64,000 nucleotides of DNA from Salipiger bermudensis HTCC2601 (GTDB lineage Bacteria; Pseudomonadota; Alphaproteobacteria; Rhodobacterales; Rhodobacteraceae): assembly GCF_000153725.1 (NCBI RefSeq), contig NZ_DS022276.1, positions 2,029,495 through 2,093,494 on the forward strand. The letters are read 5' to 3'. Positions 1-9,720 of the stretch are shown here, in pieces. Made by a program: the position numbers and the translations under genes. Within the stretch, counting starts at the first letter, position 1, and each line of letters begins with the position of its first letter. Under the pieces are notes generated by a model that saw nothing but the letters and a program-made list of their open reading frames with translations, searched no databases and was not told the DNA's origin.

Positions 1-447
1 ACCTCCGAGGCACACCAGAAGGTGGCCGTGGTGCTGTCGCAGATGTGGAAGCAGAAACTTGGTGTCGAGGCGCAGCTTTCCAACATGGAGTGGAAGGTGT
101 TCCTCGAGGAGCGCGGCAACCAGAACTTCGAGCTGGCCCGCGGCGCATGGTGCGGCGACTACAACGAGGCGTCGACCTTCCTCGACCTGCTTCAGTCCGA
201 CTCGGGCTACAACGACGGCAAGTACTCGAACGCCGAGTACGACCAGCTGCTCGAGGACGCGCTGACCGCCGAGGACACCGCGCCGCTCTACACCCGGGCG
301 GAAGAAATCCTCGCCGCGGACATGCCGGTGATCCCGCTCTACCACTATGCGGGCGTCTACATGATCGACGATTCGCTGAAGAACTTCCCGGTGAACAACA
401 TCCAGTTCAACTGGTACTCCAAGGACCTCTACAAGGCCGCCGAGTAA
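1..447 (+). CDS. Peptide/nickel-type ABC transporter substrate-binding protein, C-terminal part
   Basis: The window opens inside this gene: the reading frame is open from base 1 and the last 148 residues are present. It resembles the C-terminal lobe of family 5 (OppA/DppA) periplasmic binding proteins, with the usual run ending in a VIPLYHYAG segment and an acidic, Trp/Tyr-rich end. Such proteins capture oligopeptides or related solutes in the periplasm and hand them to the permease pair. Two permeases and a double ATPase follow immediately on the same strand, which supports the assignment. The N-terminus and signal peptide lie outside the window, and the true substrate cannot be read from this part. 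Confidence 0.9.
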   Translation, partial: TSEAHQKVAVVLSQMWKQKLGVEAQLSNMEWKVFLEERGNQNFELARGAWCGDYNEASTFLDLLQSDSGYNDGKYSNAEYDQLLEDALTAEDTAPLYTRAEEILAADMPVIPLYHYAGVYMIDDSLKNFPVNNIQFNWYSKDLYKAAE

Positions 448-504
448 ACCGACCCGAGCGCCCCGCCATGCGGCAGGGGCGCTCCCCCACGGGGAACCCC
501 TGAC

Positions 505-1428
505 ATGCTGATCTATATCATCCGGCGGCTTCTGGTCGCCATTCCCACCATTGCGCTTCTGGTCATCGCCGCCTTCTGCATGATGCACCTCGCGCCGGGT
601 GGCCCGTTCACCTCCGAGCGGCCGCTGCCGCCGGACGTTCTGGCCAATATCGAGGCCCGCTACGGGCTCGACCAGCCGCTGTGGAAGCAGCTCTGGGACT
701 ATTTCGTCAACATCGTGCTGCATTTCGATTTCGGGCCGTCCTTCGTCTACAAGGACCGCGACGTGAACGACATCATCGCGACCGGCTTCCCGATCTCGCT
801 GACCTACGGCTCGCTGGCCTTTCTTGCGGCCACGCTGGTGGGTGTCGCGCTCGGCATCGCCGCCGCAATCCGCCACAACACCTGGATCGACTATTTCGCC
901 GTCAGCCTCGGCATCGCGGCGCAGGCCCTGCCCAACTTCATCATGGGCCCGATCCTGATCCTGACCTTCACGCTCTGGCTCGGCTGGCTGCCCGGCGGCG
1001 GCTGGAACGGTGGCCAGTGGCAGTATCTCATCATGCCGGTGATCGCGCTCTCGACCTCCTACATGGGCTCGATCGCGCGCATCACGCGCTCCTCGATGCT
1101 CGAGGTGATGAACGCCAACTTCATCCGCACCGCGCGGGCCAAGGGCCTGCCGCAGCGCTCGATCATCTGGCGCCACGCCATGAAGCCGACGCTGCTGCCG
1201 GTGGTCTCCTACCTTGGTCCGGTCTTCGTCTACGTGCTGACCGGCTCGGTCTTCGTCGACCTGTATTTCTCCACCGGCGGCCTCGGGCAGGCCTATGTGA
1301 ACTCCGCCCTGACCCGCGATTACGCGGTGCTGCTGGGCGTGACGATCCTCTATGGCGCCCTGACCGTCATCGTGAACCTTCTGACCGACCTCGCCTATGC
1401 GTGGTTCGATCCCAAGATCCGGTACTGA
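505..1428 (+). CDS. Peptide ABC transporter permease, OppB/DppB type
   Basis: A 307-residue inner-membrane permease of the binding-protein-dependent family. It begins with the family's typical MLIYIIRRLL hydrophobic start, continues as a multi-pass protein, and carries the cytoplasmic EAA loop (TARAKGLPQRSIIWRHAMKP) about 60-70% along, the site that docks onto the ATPase. The C-terminal end LAYAWFDPKIRY is characteristic of OppB-like subunits. It starts 57 bases after the binding protein and ends one base before the next permease, so it is translated in one operon. Length is normal for the family. Substrate is inferred only from the operon type. Confidence 0.94.
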   Translation: MLIYIIRRLLVAIPTIALLVIAAFCMMHLAPGGPFTSERPLPPDVLANIEARYGLDQPLWKQLWDYFVNIVLHFDFGPSFVYKDRDVNDIIATGFPISLTYGSLAFLAATLVGVALGIAAAIRHNTWIDYFAVSLGIAAQALPNFIMGPILILTFTLWLGWLPGGGWNGGQWQYLIMPVIALSTSYMGSIARITRSSMLEVMNANFIRTARAKGLPQRSIIWRHAMKPTLLPVVSYLGPVFVYVLTGSVFVDLYFSTGGLGQAYVNSALTRDYAVLLGVTILYGALTVIVNLLTDLAYAWFDPKIRY

Positions 1429-1429
1429 C

Positions 1430-2365
1430 ATGGCATTCTTCGGCACTTCCCCCAAAGCCGCGGAGCTGGCGGACGAGATCACCGATTTCACCGCTGTGCG
1501 GGGCCGGTCGCTGTTTCGCGACGCGCTCAACCGCTTCCTGCGCAACAAGGCCGCGATGGCGAGCCTCTTCATCCTCGTGCTGATCGCGGCCTTCGTGGTC
1601 CTCGGTCCGTTCTTCTCGCAATGGTCGAACGAAGAGATCGACTGGGTCGTGATGGGCGACGTGAAGGGCATGGGCGGCCCGTCGATCGAGACAGGGCACT
1701 ATTTCGGCGTCGACGACCTTGGCCGCGACCTCTTCGCCCGTACCATCCAGGCGACCCAGACCTCGCTGCTGGTGGGCCTGATCGGCGCCGCCATGGCGCT
1801 GCTCGTCGGCACCTTCTGGGGTGTCGTGGCAGGCTATTACGGCGGCAGGCTCGACAGCATCATGATGCGCTTCGTCGACATCCTGCTGGCGATCCCGCTG
1901 ACGCTGGTGCTGATCCTGATCCTCGTGGTGGCAGGGCGCAGCTTCACGGCGCTGTTCCTCGGGCTCGGCGCGGTGTCTTGGCTCACCATGAGCCGCATCG
2001 TGCGCGGCCAGACGCTGGCGCTCAAGAGCCGCGAGTTCATCGAGGCGGCGCGCGCCACCGGTGTGTCGGAAGGCACCATCATCTGGCGCCACATCCTGCC
2101 CAACCTCGCCGGCGTGGTGATCGTCTACGCCTCGCTGCTGGTGCCCGAGATGATCCTCGCGGAATCGTTCATCTCGTTCCTCGGCCTGGGCATCTCCGAG
2201 CCCAACACCTCGCTCGGCCGACTGATCGCCGAAGGGGCAGGGACCATGGCCTACGGCACGCTCTGGCAGCTGCTCTTCCCGCTCTTCTTCTACGTCGCGC
2301 TGATCATTGCGATGTTCTTCGTGGGCGACGGCCTGCGCGACGCGCTCGACCCGAAGGATCGCTGA
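1430..2365 (+). CDS. Peptide ABC transporter permease, OppC/DppC type
   Basis: A 311-residue permease that pairs with the OppB-like subunit. It has a longer N-terminal cytoplasmic stretch before the first membrane span, the [17 protein letters not shown] segment diagnostic of OppC/DppC proteins, and an EAA loop ([20 protein letters not shown]). The C-terminus [13 protein letters not shown] is also typical. I chose the ATG one base after the upstream stop; an in-frame codon 33 bases earlier lies inside oppB and is less likely. The next gene starts one base after its stop, indicating translational coupling through the transporter operon. Confidence 0.94.
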   Translation: MAFFGTSPKAAELADEITDFTAVRGRSLFRDALNRFLRNKAAMASLFILVLIAAFVVLGPFFSQWSNEEIDWVVMGDVKGMGGPSIETGHYFGVDDLGRDLFARTIQATQTSLLVGLIGAAMALLVGTFWGVVAGYYGGRLDSIMMRFVDILLAIPLTLVLILILVVAGRSFTALFLGLGAVSWLTMSRIVRGQTLALKSREFIEAARATGVSEGTIIWRHILPNLAGVVIVYASLLVPEMILAESFISFLGLGISEPNTSLGRLIAEGAGTMAYGTLWQLLFPLFFYVALIIAMFFVGDGLRDALDPKDR

Positions 2366-2366
2366 C

Positions 2367-4175
2367 ATGACCGTTCTTTCCGTATCCGATCTGAAAGTGT
2401 CCTTCGACACGCCCGACGGCACCGTCGAGGCGGTCAAGGGCGTGTCTTTCGACATCGCGCCGGGCGAATGCCTGGGCATCGTGGGCGAGAGTGGCTCGGG
2501 CAAGAGCCAGAGCTTCATGGCCGCGATGGGGCTGATGCCCTCCAACGGCCGCGCCAGCGGCTCGGTGACGCTGTCGGGCAACGAGATCCTCAACCTGCCG
2601 ATCGGCAAGCTCAATGCCATCCGGGGTGCCGATGTCGGCATGATCTTCCAGGATCCGCTCACGGCGCTGACGCCGCATCTCAAGATCGGCGTGCAGATGG
2701 CCGAGGTGCTGCGGGTCCACAAGGGGATGCGCGGCGCTGCGGCGCGGAAGCATTGCCTCGACTGGCTCAACCGCGTGCAGATCCCCGAAGCCGAGCGCCG
2801 GCTCGACCAGTATCCGCATGAGCTTTCGGGCGGGATGCGCCAGCGCGTGATGATCGCGCAGGCGATGCTCTGCGAGCCCAAGCTGCTGATCGCCGACGAG
2901 CCGACCACCGCGCTCGACGTGACGGTGCAGGCCGAGGTGCTCGACCTGATGGCGCGGCTGCAGCACGAACTGGGCACGGCGATCGCGCTGATCACCCATG
3001 ACATGGGCGTGGTGGCGCGGATGTGCGACCGGGTGAAGGTCATGCGCAAGGGCGCCTTCGTCGAGGAGGGGGCGGTGGAGCGTATCTTTGCCGCGCCCGA
3101 GCACGAGTACACCCGCAAGTTGCTCGAGGCGATGCCGCGCATCGACACCGGCGACGCGCCGGGGCAGGTGAGCGGCAAGACGATCCTCGATGTCGACGAC
3201 CTCAAGGTGCATTTCGACATCCACCAGAAGGGCGGGCTGTTCGGTCGCAAGGTGCCGCTGAAGGCGGTGAACGGCGTGAGCTTTTCGCTGCAGGAGGGCG
3301 AGACGCTGGGCATCGTGGGCGAGTCGGGCTGTGGCAAGTCCACGCTGGCCCGCGCCGTGCTGCAGCTGATCGAGCCCTCGGCGGGCGCGGTCTCTTGGCT
3401 GGGCAAGCCGTTGAACGAGATGGACCGCAAGGCGCTCACCCGCGAGCGCAAGGATCTGCAGATCGTTTTCCAGGATCCGCTGGCGAGCCTCGACCCGCGG
3501 CTGACGATCTCGGATTCCATCGCCGAACCGCTGAAGACCCATCGCCCCGAGATGACCGGTCGCGAGCGCCGCGAGGCGGTGGTGGCGATGATGCAGCGGG
3601 TCGGGCTCGATCCGATCATGTACAACCGCTACCCGCACGAGCTCTCGGGTGGGCAGAACCAGCGGGTGGGCATCGCGCGGGCAATGATCACCAGGCCGCG
3701 ACTGATCATCTGTGACGAGGCGGTGAGCGCGCTCGACGTCTCGATCCAGGCGCAGATCGTGCAGCTGCTGAAGGAGTTGCAGGCCGAGTTCGGCATGTCG
3801 ATGCTGTTCATCAGCCACGACCTGTCGGTGGTGCGGGCGATCTCGAACCGGATCATGGTGCTGTATCTCGGGCGCATCGTCGAGCTGGGCGATGCCGGCA
3901 CGGTCTGCGACGCGCCGCGCCATCCGTACACGCAGGCGCTGATCTCGGCGGTGCCGATCCCGGACCCCGAGGCAGAGCGCGCCCGGGCCCGGATCCGCAT
4001 CCCCGGCGAGCTGCCATCACCGCTCGACCCGCGCGCGTCGCTGCGCTTCCTGCCCTCGAAGCTGAGGGACGGCGAAGAGGCGGTCTACGTGCCGCGGCTG
4101 GATGACGTTGGCGGCGGGCATCTGGTGGCCGAGCACGACCCGCTGGAGCGGTTGCTCGGGCGGGCTACGGTCTGA
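2367..4175 (+). CDS. Peptide ABC transporter, fused double ATP-binding subunit (OppD-OppF type)
   Basis: A 602-residue protein with two complete ABC ATPase domains in tandem. Domain one (about residues 1-260) has Walker A GESGSGKS, signature LSGGMRQR and Walker [10 protein letters not shown]; domain two (about 275-540) has [17 protein letters not shown] and CDEAVSALD. Each is followed by the oligopeptide-transporter C-terminal extension. It energises the two upstream permeases. The final extension lacks the cysteines found in many OppD/F proteins (it reads SLRFLPSKL where a Cys cluster is common), so an iron-sulphur cluster is not expected there. An intrinsic terminator follows the stop, so the operon ends here. 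Confidence 0.95.
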   Translation: MTVLSVSDLKVSFDTPDGTVEAVKGVSFDIAPGECLGIVGESGSGKSQSFMAAMGLMPSNGRASGSVTLSGNEILNLPIGKLNAIRGADVGMIFQDPLTALTPHLKIGVQMAEVLRVHKGMRGAAARKHCLDWLNRVQIPEAERRLDQYPHELSGGMRQRVMIAQAMLCEPKLLIADEPTTALDVTVQAEVLDLMARLQHELGTAIALITHDMGVVARMCDRVKVMRKGAFVEEGAVERIFAAPEHEYTRKLLEAMPRIDTGDAPGQVSGKTILDVDDLKVHFDIHQKGGLFGRKVPLKAVNGVSFSLQEGETLGIVGESGCGKSTLARAVLQLIEPSAGAVSWLGKPLNEMDRKALTRERKDLQIVFQDPLASLDPRLTISDSIAEPLKTHRPEMTGRERREAVVAMMQRVGLDPIMYNRYPHELSGGQNQRVGIARAMITRPRLIICDEAVSALDVSIQAQIVQLLKELQAEFGMSMLFISHDLSVVRAISNRIMVLYLGRIVELGDAGTVCDAPRHPYTQALISAVPIPDPEAERARARIRIPGELPSPLDPRASLRFLPSKLRDGEEAVYVPRLDDVGGGHLVAEHDPLERLLGRATV

Positions 4176-4185
4176 CATTGGGGAG

Positions 4186-4212
4186 GCCCCCGTCGAGAGG
4201 CGGGGGCTTTTC
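4186..4212 (+). terminator. Intrinsic terminator of the peptide transporter operon
   Basis: A 7-bp stem GCCCCCG / CGGGGGC with an 8-base loop is followed directly by TTTT. It lies 11 bases after the double ATPase stop codon. Confidence 0.85.
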
Positions 4213-4469
4213 TTACAGACGGTCAAGCGGTGCCCTCGCGCGGAATCAAGGCGCGACCCGCGCCGCCGGGCATCATAGCATGCCGTCGGCATGACCCGCC
4301 CCCCCCCCGGACCGGCGATTTGGTAACGCAAGCGCCGAGCTTGGAGGTCCTTCGGACGTGGCCGGGATAAATCAAGGGATTCCTCGGTAGGCTCGCCAGT
4401 CCGCGGCCCAACGATGCGCGGCGGCGCTGGCTTTGCGGTTTGTCCCTATCGACCGCAGGGCAGGGCCTC
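4213..4469. other. Gap with a near-perfect palindrome and a run of ten C
   Basis: No convincing gene is visible between the transporter terminator and the convergent TetR gene. It contains the inverted repeat CATGCCG-T-CGGCATG (4279-4293), followed six bases later by an uninterrupted run of ten C (4299-4308). Short reading frames here have no ribosome site or family resemblance. The C run may also be a place where assembly length is uncertain. Confidence 0.6.
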
Positions 4470-5117
4470 TTACCGCGCCGCCTGCTCCCGCAGCTCTTCC
4501 TCCGGCACCGCCACCAGATCGGTCAGCGCCGCGACCTTGTGGAACATGGCGGCCTTCAGCGCGTCGAGGCTCATGTCCTCGGACAACGTGTAGATCGTGA
4601 AGAGCCCGTTCAGCGCGAGGAAGATCACCTCGCCAAGCGCCCGCGCATCCGCCGCTGCGTCGATCAGCCCCTCGCCCTGCAGCCGTTCCATCAGCGCCAC
4701 CACCTGCTCGGACAGCGCCGCGTCCAGCGCATGGTAGCGGCGCGAGAACTTGGTGTCGGCACTCTGGATCGAGAACGCCATCGCGGTGCGCCACATCTCC
4801 TTGGTCAGGTAGACCAGCGAGTGATCGTAATAGGTCGCGATCAGCGCGCAGATCGCGTCCTGTGCCGTGCCGGGCGGTGCTGCGACCACGCTCTCGCCCT
4901 GATGCAGAACCTCCTCGACCTCCATCGAGACGATGGCGAGCAGCAGGTCCGCCTTGTGGGCATAGTAGTTGTAGAGCGTCCCCACCGAGACCTCGGCGCT
5001 CTCGGCGATGGCCTCGATCCGGGCCGCCTCGTACCCATTCTGCTTAAAAAGCGTGCTCGCCGCTTCGAGAATGGCGCGATTGCGTTTCGCTTTCTGTCTT
5101 TCGCGAAGTCCGGCCAT
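4470..5117 (-). CDS. TetR/AcrR family transcriptional regulator
   Basis: A 215-residue regulator. The N-terminal 60 residues form a TetR helix-turn-helix domain: a basic start, RNRAILEAASTLFKQNGYEA, then IAESAEVSVGTLYNYYAHKADLL as the recognition unit. The rest is an all-helical ligand/dimer domain that I cannot tie to a known effector. It is divergent from the PotDBCA-like importer and shares a 111-base intergenic region with it, so it most likely controls that operon in response to the transported amine or a product. Base and codon use match the neighbours. Confidence 0.92.
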   Translation of the reverse strand: MAGLRERQKAKRNRAILEAASTLFKQNGYEAARIEAIAESAEVSVGTLYNYYAHKADLLLAIVSMEVEEVLHQGESVVAAPPGTAQDAICALIATYYDHSLVYLTKEMWRTAMAFSIQSADTKFSRRYHALDAALSEQVVALMERLQGEGLIDAAADARALGEVIFLALNGLFTIYTLSEDMSLDALKAAMFHKVAALTDLVAVPEEELREQAAR

Positions 5118-5228
5118 GGGGTCTCCTCTGGGTCTTCAAAATTAGTATTGACTGTAAAAATGAATGGCCTCAACTTTTTTTGTGTGACGCGGCCGCCAAG
5201 TGCCGCCAAAAACCACAGGAGAGGACAA
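5118..5228. promoter_or_regulatory. Shared control region between tetR and the PotD-like importer operon
   Basis: This 111-base divergent region is the only AT-rich stretch around (5138-5185), with TTGACT at 5148-5153 as a possible -35 element and a T7 run at 5174-5181. I could not find a clean palindrome for the regulator. The importer start is preceded by a good ribosome site (AGGAGAGG). Confidence 0.55.
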
Positions 5229-6278
5229 ATGCTCATCAAACTGACCTGCTCGGCGCTGGCCGTCACGGCCGGCCTCGCCTCCGCGGCGCAGGCCGAGGAC
5301 CTCAACGCGCTGATCTGGTGCGACCATGCCGACCCCGAGCTGCTTCAGCCGTTCGAAGAGGCGCATGACGTGCGCGTCAACGTGAAGGAATACGAGGGCA
5401 CCGCCGCGGGCCTGACCCTGCTCGAGCAATCGCGCCCCGGCGACTGGGACGTGATGGTGATCGACGCGGTCGATGTGGGCCGTGCGGTCGAGCGTGGCCT
5501 GCTGGCGCCGCTGCCGACCGAAGACCTCGCCACCGGCAGCTATTTCCCCGAAGCCGTGCTCGCCGATCACACCACCGTCGATGGCACCACCTACGCGGTG
5601 ACCGAAAAGTTCGGCTACAACACCATCGCCTACAACAAGGCCGCGGTGGATCCGGCGGATATGGAGAGCCTCGATGCGCTGTGGTCGGGCAAGTATGACG
5701 GCCGCATCGCAATCTATGACTATTACCTGCCGGTGCTGGGGCTCGTCGGCCTCGAGGCGGGTGTTGCCACCGCCGATCTCGATGCCGCAGCGCTCGAGAC
5801 CCTGCGCGAGCCGCTGATGAAGCTCGGCGCGGCGTCCAAGCAGGTCTCGGACGTGGTCGGCAGCCAGACCGCGCTCGCCACCGGCGAGGTGGACGTGCTG
5901 ATCGGCGGCGGCGAGTGGCTGACCGCGGTGCTGAACGCCGAGAACCCGGATCTCGACTGGACCATTCCCGAGGAGGGTGGCCTGCTCTGGGCGCAGTCGC
6001 TGGCCATCGTCGAAGGCACCGAAAAGCCCGAGCTGGCGCTCGAGTTCATCAAGTACGTGACATCGCCCGAGGGGCAGGCGCGGCTCGCGACCTCGTCCTG
6101 CTACTGGGGCATGCCCGCCAACAAGGCCGCCGGTGACGTGCTGAGCGACGAGCAGAAGGCGATCCTGCGCTGGGACGACCAGGCCGACTACCTCGCCCGC
6201 GCCCAGCTCTACCCGGTGCCCGACGCCGAGACCGATACGGCGATGCAGGACCTCTGGACCGACATGCTCCAGAACTAA
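5229..6278 (+). CDS. Spermidine/putrescine-type ABC transporter substrate-binding protein (PotD/PotF-like)
   Basis: A 349-residue periplasmic protein. Residues 1-22 form a signal peptide ending AQA, and the mature part has the PotD/PotF fold signature: an early IWCDHADPELLQPFEEAH segment, a WDVMVIDAVDVGRAVERGLLAP region and a late ALEFIKYVTSPEGQARLA segment that is standard in this family. I chose the ATG with an upstream AGGAGAGG rather than the earlier in-frame codons, which would add an unrelated leader. It is the first gene of a six-gene run ending in an agmatinase-type enzyme, which makes a guanidino or polyamine compound the likeliest ligand; this is inference. Confidence 0.9.
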   Translation: MLIKLTCSALAVTAGLASAAQAEDLNALIWCDHADPELLQPFEEAHDVRVNVKEYEGTAAGLTLLEQSRPGDWDVMVIDAVDVGRAVERGLLAPLPTEDLATGSYFPEAVLADHTTVDGTTYAVTEKFGYNTIAYNKAAVDPADMESLDALWSGKYDGRIAIYDYYLPVLGLVGLEAGVATADLDAAALETLREPLMKLGAASKQVSDVVGSQTALATGEVDVLIGGGEWLTAVLNAENPDLDWTIPEEGGLLWAQSLAIVEGTEKPELALEFIKYVTSPEGQARLATSSCYWGMPANKAAGDVLSDEQKAILRWDDQADYLARAQLYPVPDAETDTAMQDLWTDMLQN

Positions 6279-6284
6279 GGTCCG

Positions 6285-7142
6285 ATGATGAGCATCGAGA
6301 GACAGGAAAGACAGCAGGGAGCGGCCTTGGTCGCTCCCGCGCTGCTGTGGACGCTGGCGTTCTTCGTGGTGCCCTTTGCGGCGATGGTGATGATGAGCCT
6401 CGCCCACATGGAGGGGCGCGACATCGTGCAGGGGCATGACCTAGGCAACTACCTGAAGATCTTCACCGATCCGTCGCTGCGCCGGGGCATCTTCGTGTCG
6501 CTGGAAATCACCGTGGTGGTGACCCTGATCTCGGTGTTGCTGGCCTGGCCGCTGGCCTGGATCATCGCCACGCGGGTGCCACCGCGCTGGCGGCGCATGG
6601 CACTGCTGCTGGCGGTGCTGCCGTTCTGGACCTCCTACGTGGTGCGCTCATACTCCTGGGCGCTGGTGCTGGGCGAGAGGGGCGTGGTGATGAATGCGCT
6701 CGTGGGCCTCGGACTGCTGGCCGAGCCGGTGCAGATCATGGCGACCCGCGCTGCCACCGTGATCGGCTTCGTGCATTTCTTCGTCATGCTGCTGACGCTT
6801 ACGATCTATTCCAACCTGATCCAGCTCTCGCCGAACTACGCCCGCGCGGCGGAAGATCTCGGCGCCTCGCGCTGGCAGGTGATCCGGCTGGTGATCCTGC
6901 CGCTGACCCTGCCGGGGGTGATGACCGGCGCCTTCCTGACCTTCGTGCTCTGCATCGGCGATTACATCACGCCGCAGATCCTTGGCGGCAACAACGAGCT
7001 CAGCCTGCCGCAGCTGATCATGCTGCAGCTCGGGCGGCGCGGCGATTTCCCGATGGCCTCGGCGCTGTCGGTGGTGCTCATGGTGATCGTGACGCTGGCC
7101 TATGCGGGTTGCGCGCGCTGGCTCAAGATGGAGCGGCTGTGA
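6285..7142 (+). CDS. ABC transporter permease, PotB type
   Basis: A 285-residue multi-pass permease of the polyamine transporter group. The EAA loop (AAEDLGASRWQVIRLVILPL) sits about 70% along, and the following GDYITPQILGG segment is typical of PotB/PotH proteins. It begins six bases after the binding protein and its stop overlaps the start of the second permease by one base, so the two are coupled. It forms half of the membrane channel for the amine importer. Confidence 0.92.
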   Translation: MMSIERQERQQGAALVAPALLWTLAFFVVPFAAMVMMSLAHMEGRDIVQGHDLGNYLKIFTDPSLRRGIFVSLEITVVVTLISVLLAWPLAWIIATRVPPRWRRMALLLAVLPFWTSYVVRSYSWALVLGERGVVMNALVGLGLLAEPVQIMATRAATVIGFVHFFVMLLTLTIYSNLIQLSPNYARAAEDLGASRWQVIRLVILPLTLPGVMTGAFLTFVLCIGDYITPQILGGNNELSLPQLIMLQLGRRGDFPMASALSVVLMVIVTLAYAGCARWLKMERL

Positions 7143-7912
7143 TGCGCTATCTCTCCTGGGCCTACCTGCTGGCGCTCTTCGCCTTCATCCTGCTGCCGGT
7201 GGTGACGCTGGTGATCTTTTCCTTTCAGGATGGCCGCCTGCCGGTCCCGCCCTTCAAGGGCGCGACGCTCGACTGGTATCGCGAGATCCTCACCGACCGG
7301 GCGTTGATGGAGGCGCTGGCCAACTCGCTGATCGTGGCGCTGCTGTCGGCGCTGGTGGCGCTGACGCTGGGCTTTCTCGCGGCCTCCGGGCTCGCCCGCG
7401 TGGCGCTGCCGGGCTCGGTGGTGATGCGCGGCCTGCTGATCGCGCCGATGACGGTGAGTTACCTGATCATCGCGTTGGGGCTTCTGCAGATGTTCAACAA
7501 GGTGGGCATCCGGCCGTCGCTGCTGGCCACCGGCATCGGCCACGTGGTGATCAACCTGCCGCTCTGCTTCGCCATCCTCTACGCCGCCATCGGCGAGCAC
7601 CAGAAGAGCGCGCTCAAGGCGGCGCGCGATCTCGGTGCGAAGGAATGGCAGGTGCTTTGGTTCGTCGCCGCTCCGATGCTGACCCCGGCGCTGGCCGCCG
7701 CCTTCTTCCTCGCCTTCACCTTCAGCTGGGACGAGTTCATCATCGCCTTCCTGCTGACCCGCTTCGATGTCACCCTGCCGGTCGAGATCTGGTCGATGCT
7801 GCGCTCGGGCCTCTCGCCCGCCACCAACGCGGTGGGCTCGCTGGTCTTCCTCGTCTCGGTCATCGTGGTGGTGGCGCTCGAACTCACGCTTTTCCGGAAG
7901 GGATCGAAATGA
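7142..7912 (+). CDS. ABC transporter permease, PotC type
   Basis: A 256-residue permease and partner of the PotB-like subunit. It has the EAA loop AARDLGAKEWQVLWFVAAPM and a following FSWDEFIIAFLL segment that is a PotC/PotI hallmark. Its ATG overlaps the upstream stop by one base (TGATG arrangement), and its own TGA overlaps the ATG of the ATPase gene. An in-frame codon 33 bases upstream would lie in the previous gene and is rejected. Confidence 0.92.
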   Translation: MRYLSWAYLLALFAFILLPVVTLVIFSFQDGRLPVPPFKGATLDWYREILTDRALMEALANSLIVALLSALVALTLGFLAASGLARVALPGSVVMRGLLIAPMTVSYLIIALGLLQMFNKVGIRPSLLATGIGHVVINLPLCFAILYAAIGEHQKSALKAARDLGAKEWQVLWFVAAPMLTPALAAAFFLAFTFSWDEFIIAFLLTRFDVTLPVEIWSMLRSGLSPATNAVGSLVFLVSVIVVVALELTLFRKGSK

Positions 7913-8934
7913 CCGCGGATGTTCACATCAAGGCCGTCGAACACCGGTTCAAGGCCTTCACCGCGCTGCACCGGGTCGACCTGCAGATCGGCGCGGGGGA
8001 GTTCATCGTGCTGCTGGGGCCGTCGGGCTGCGGCAAGACCACGCTTCTGTCGATCATCGGCGGCTTCCTGACGCCCTCGGAAGGGCAGGTGCTGATCGGC
8101 GGGCGCGATATGACCCACGTGGCGCCGAAGGACCGGCCGACCACCACGATGTTCCAGGACTATGCGCTGTTCCCGCACATGTCGCTGCGCGACAACGTGG
8201 GCTTCGGCCTGCGGATGCGCGGGGTCGGGCGCGCCGCGCGCAACGCCAAGGCGCTGGAAATGCTCGAGATGGTGGGGCTGGCCGACAAGGCCGGGCGCCG
8301 TCCGCACGAGCTTTCGGGCGGGCAGAGGCAACGCGTGGCGCTGGCCCGCGCGCTCGCGGTCGAACCGGATGTGCTGTTGCTCGATGAGCCGCTGGGCGCG
8401 CTCGACCTGAAGCTGCGCCGGCAGATGCAGGAGGAGCTGAAGGCGATCCAGCGCCGCGTCGGCACCACATTCGTGCACGTGACCCACGATCAGGAAGAGG
8501 CCATGGCCATCGCCGACCGCATCGTGGTGATGAACCACGGACGCGTCGAGCATTGCGGCTCGCCCGAAGAGGTCTACCTGCGGCCCCGCACGATGTTCTC
8601 CGCGGATTTCATGGGCGAGACCAACCGCGTGCCGGTGACGCCGTCCGGCGGCGGCGTCAGCTCCCCGCTCGGGCCGCTGGCCATCGCGCCCGCCGAGGGG
8701 ATGCTCTGCCTACGTCCCGAGAATATCGGCCTTGCGGAGGGCTTCAGTCTTGGCCGCGCCACGCTGGTCGAGGCGGCGTTCTACGGCTCCTACCATCGCT
8801 GCCATTTCCGCCCGCTCGCCGCGCCCGACATGCTTCTCACCGCGCATCTGCCGCAGGGCGCCCACCCGGGCCTCGGCGACGAGGTCGAGCTCTTCGGCCG
8901 CAACCCCGCGGTGCTCGCTTCGGAGGCCGCATGA
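7909..8934 (+). CDS. ABC transporter ATP-binding protein, PotA type
   Basis: A 341-residue ATPase with Walker A GPSGCGKTT, signature LSGGQRQRVALARAL, Walker B LLLDEPLGALD and the switch histidine region VTHDQEEAM. Residues from about 245 form a TOBE-like C-terminal domain, as in PotA and other CUT1/PotA ATPases. It drives the PotDBC-like importer. Start and stop both overlap neighbouring genes by four bases (ATGA junctions), a sign of coupled translation from the binding protein to the MBL hydrolase. Confidence 0.94.
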   Translation: MTADVHIKAVEHRFKAFTALHRVDLQIGAGEFIVLLGPSGCGKTTLLSIIGGFLTPSEGQVLIGGRDMTHVAPKDRPTTTMFQDYALFPHMSLRDNVGFGLRMRGVGRAARNAKALEMLEMVGLADKAGRRPHELSGGQRQRVALARALAVEPDVLLLDEPLGALDLKLRRQMQEELKAIQRRVGTTFVHVTHDQEEAMAIADRIVVMNHGRVEHCGSPEEVYLRPRTMFSADFMGETNRVPVTPSGGGVSSPLGPLAIAPAEGMLCLRPENIGLAEGFSLGRATLVEAAFYGSYHRCHFRPLAAPDMLLTAHLPQGAHPGLGDEVELFGRNPAVLASEAA

Positions 8935-9659
8935 CCCGGATCCCGCCCAAGGACTGGTACCGCCAGCGCAAGCTCGACGATGGCATCACCTGGATCGACG
9001 AGCCCCATATCCAGGAATTCTACCGCTGCAACATCTGGCACGTGCGGGGCCGCGACCGCGACCTGATGGTCGACAGCGGCATGGGCGTCGTCTCCCTGCG
9101 TGAATGGGTGCCGCTGGTCTCCGAGCGCCCGCTCGACGCGGTGGCGAGCCACACCCATTTCGACCATGTCGGTTGCCACCACGAGTTTCCCTGCCGGCTC
9201 TGTCACTCCGCCGAGGCCGAGATCCTCGCCTCACCAACTCGCGCCAGCACGCTGGCCGACCCCTATGTCACCGACGACATCTTCGACGCGCTGCCCGATG
9301 TGCCCTACAGCTCGACGAGCTACGCAGTGAAGGGCGCGCCCGCGACGCGGCTGCTCGAGGATGGCGACGTGATCGACCTTGGCGACCGGCAGTTCGAGGT
9401 CATCCACACCCCCGGCCACAGCCCCGGCGGCATCGCGCTCTGGGAAGCTGCCTCGGGCGTTCTGATCTCGGGCGATATCGTCTATGACGGGCCGCTGATC
9501 GAGGATACCTATCACGCCGATGCCGAGGCCTATATCCGCTCGATGAAGCGCCTGGCCGACCTGCCGGCGCGGGTGGTGCATGGCGGCCATTTCCCGTCCT
9601 TCTCGGGCGAGCGACTGCGCGAGATCGTCACCGGCTGGCTGCGCGAGAAGGGCCTCTGA
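8931..9659 (+). CDS. MBL-fold metallohydrolase
   Basis: A 242-residue metallo-beta-lactamase-fold protein. The metal motif HTHFDH occupies residues 74-79, followed by the later ligands in TPGHSPGG, GDIVYDG and HGGHFPS, so all metal positions look intact. There is no signal peptide, so it should act in the cytoplasm. Its start overlaps the importer ATPase stop, and an agmatinase-type enzyme follows, which places it in the same catabolic unit. It may hydrolyse an amide, ester or lactam made from the imported compound; the family alone does not define the substrate. Confidence 0.88.
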   Translation: MTRIPPKDWYRQRKLDDGITWIDEPHIQEFYRCNIWHVRGRDRDLMVDSGMGVVSLREWVPLVSERPLDAVASHTHFDHVGCHHEFPCRLCHSAEAEILASPTRASTLADPYVTDDIFDALPDVPYSSTSYAVKGAPATRLLEDGDVIDLGDRQFEVIHTPGHSPGGIALWEAASGVLISGDIVYDGPLIEDTYHADAEAYIRSMKRLADLPARVVHGGHFPSFSGERLREIVTGWLREKGL

Positions 9660-9720
9660 GGGCGCCACAAGAACACCCATGGGCAGGCAAGGCGCCGGCC
9701 CCGGAAGCAAGGAGAACGCG

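Noticed and set aside
1367-3625. Very long minus-strand open frame over the peptide transporter genes
   Set aside because: It mirrors the codon pattern of the plus-strand genes (high GC in third positions makes opposite frames open). The protein is low-complexity with no family resemblance.
5138-5170. TetR operator in the first divergent region
   Set aside because: Half sites (ATTAGTATT against AAAATGAAT) match only in part; I do not regard this as a palindrome.
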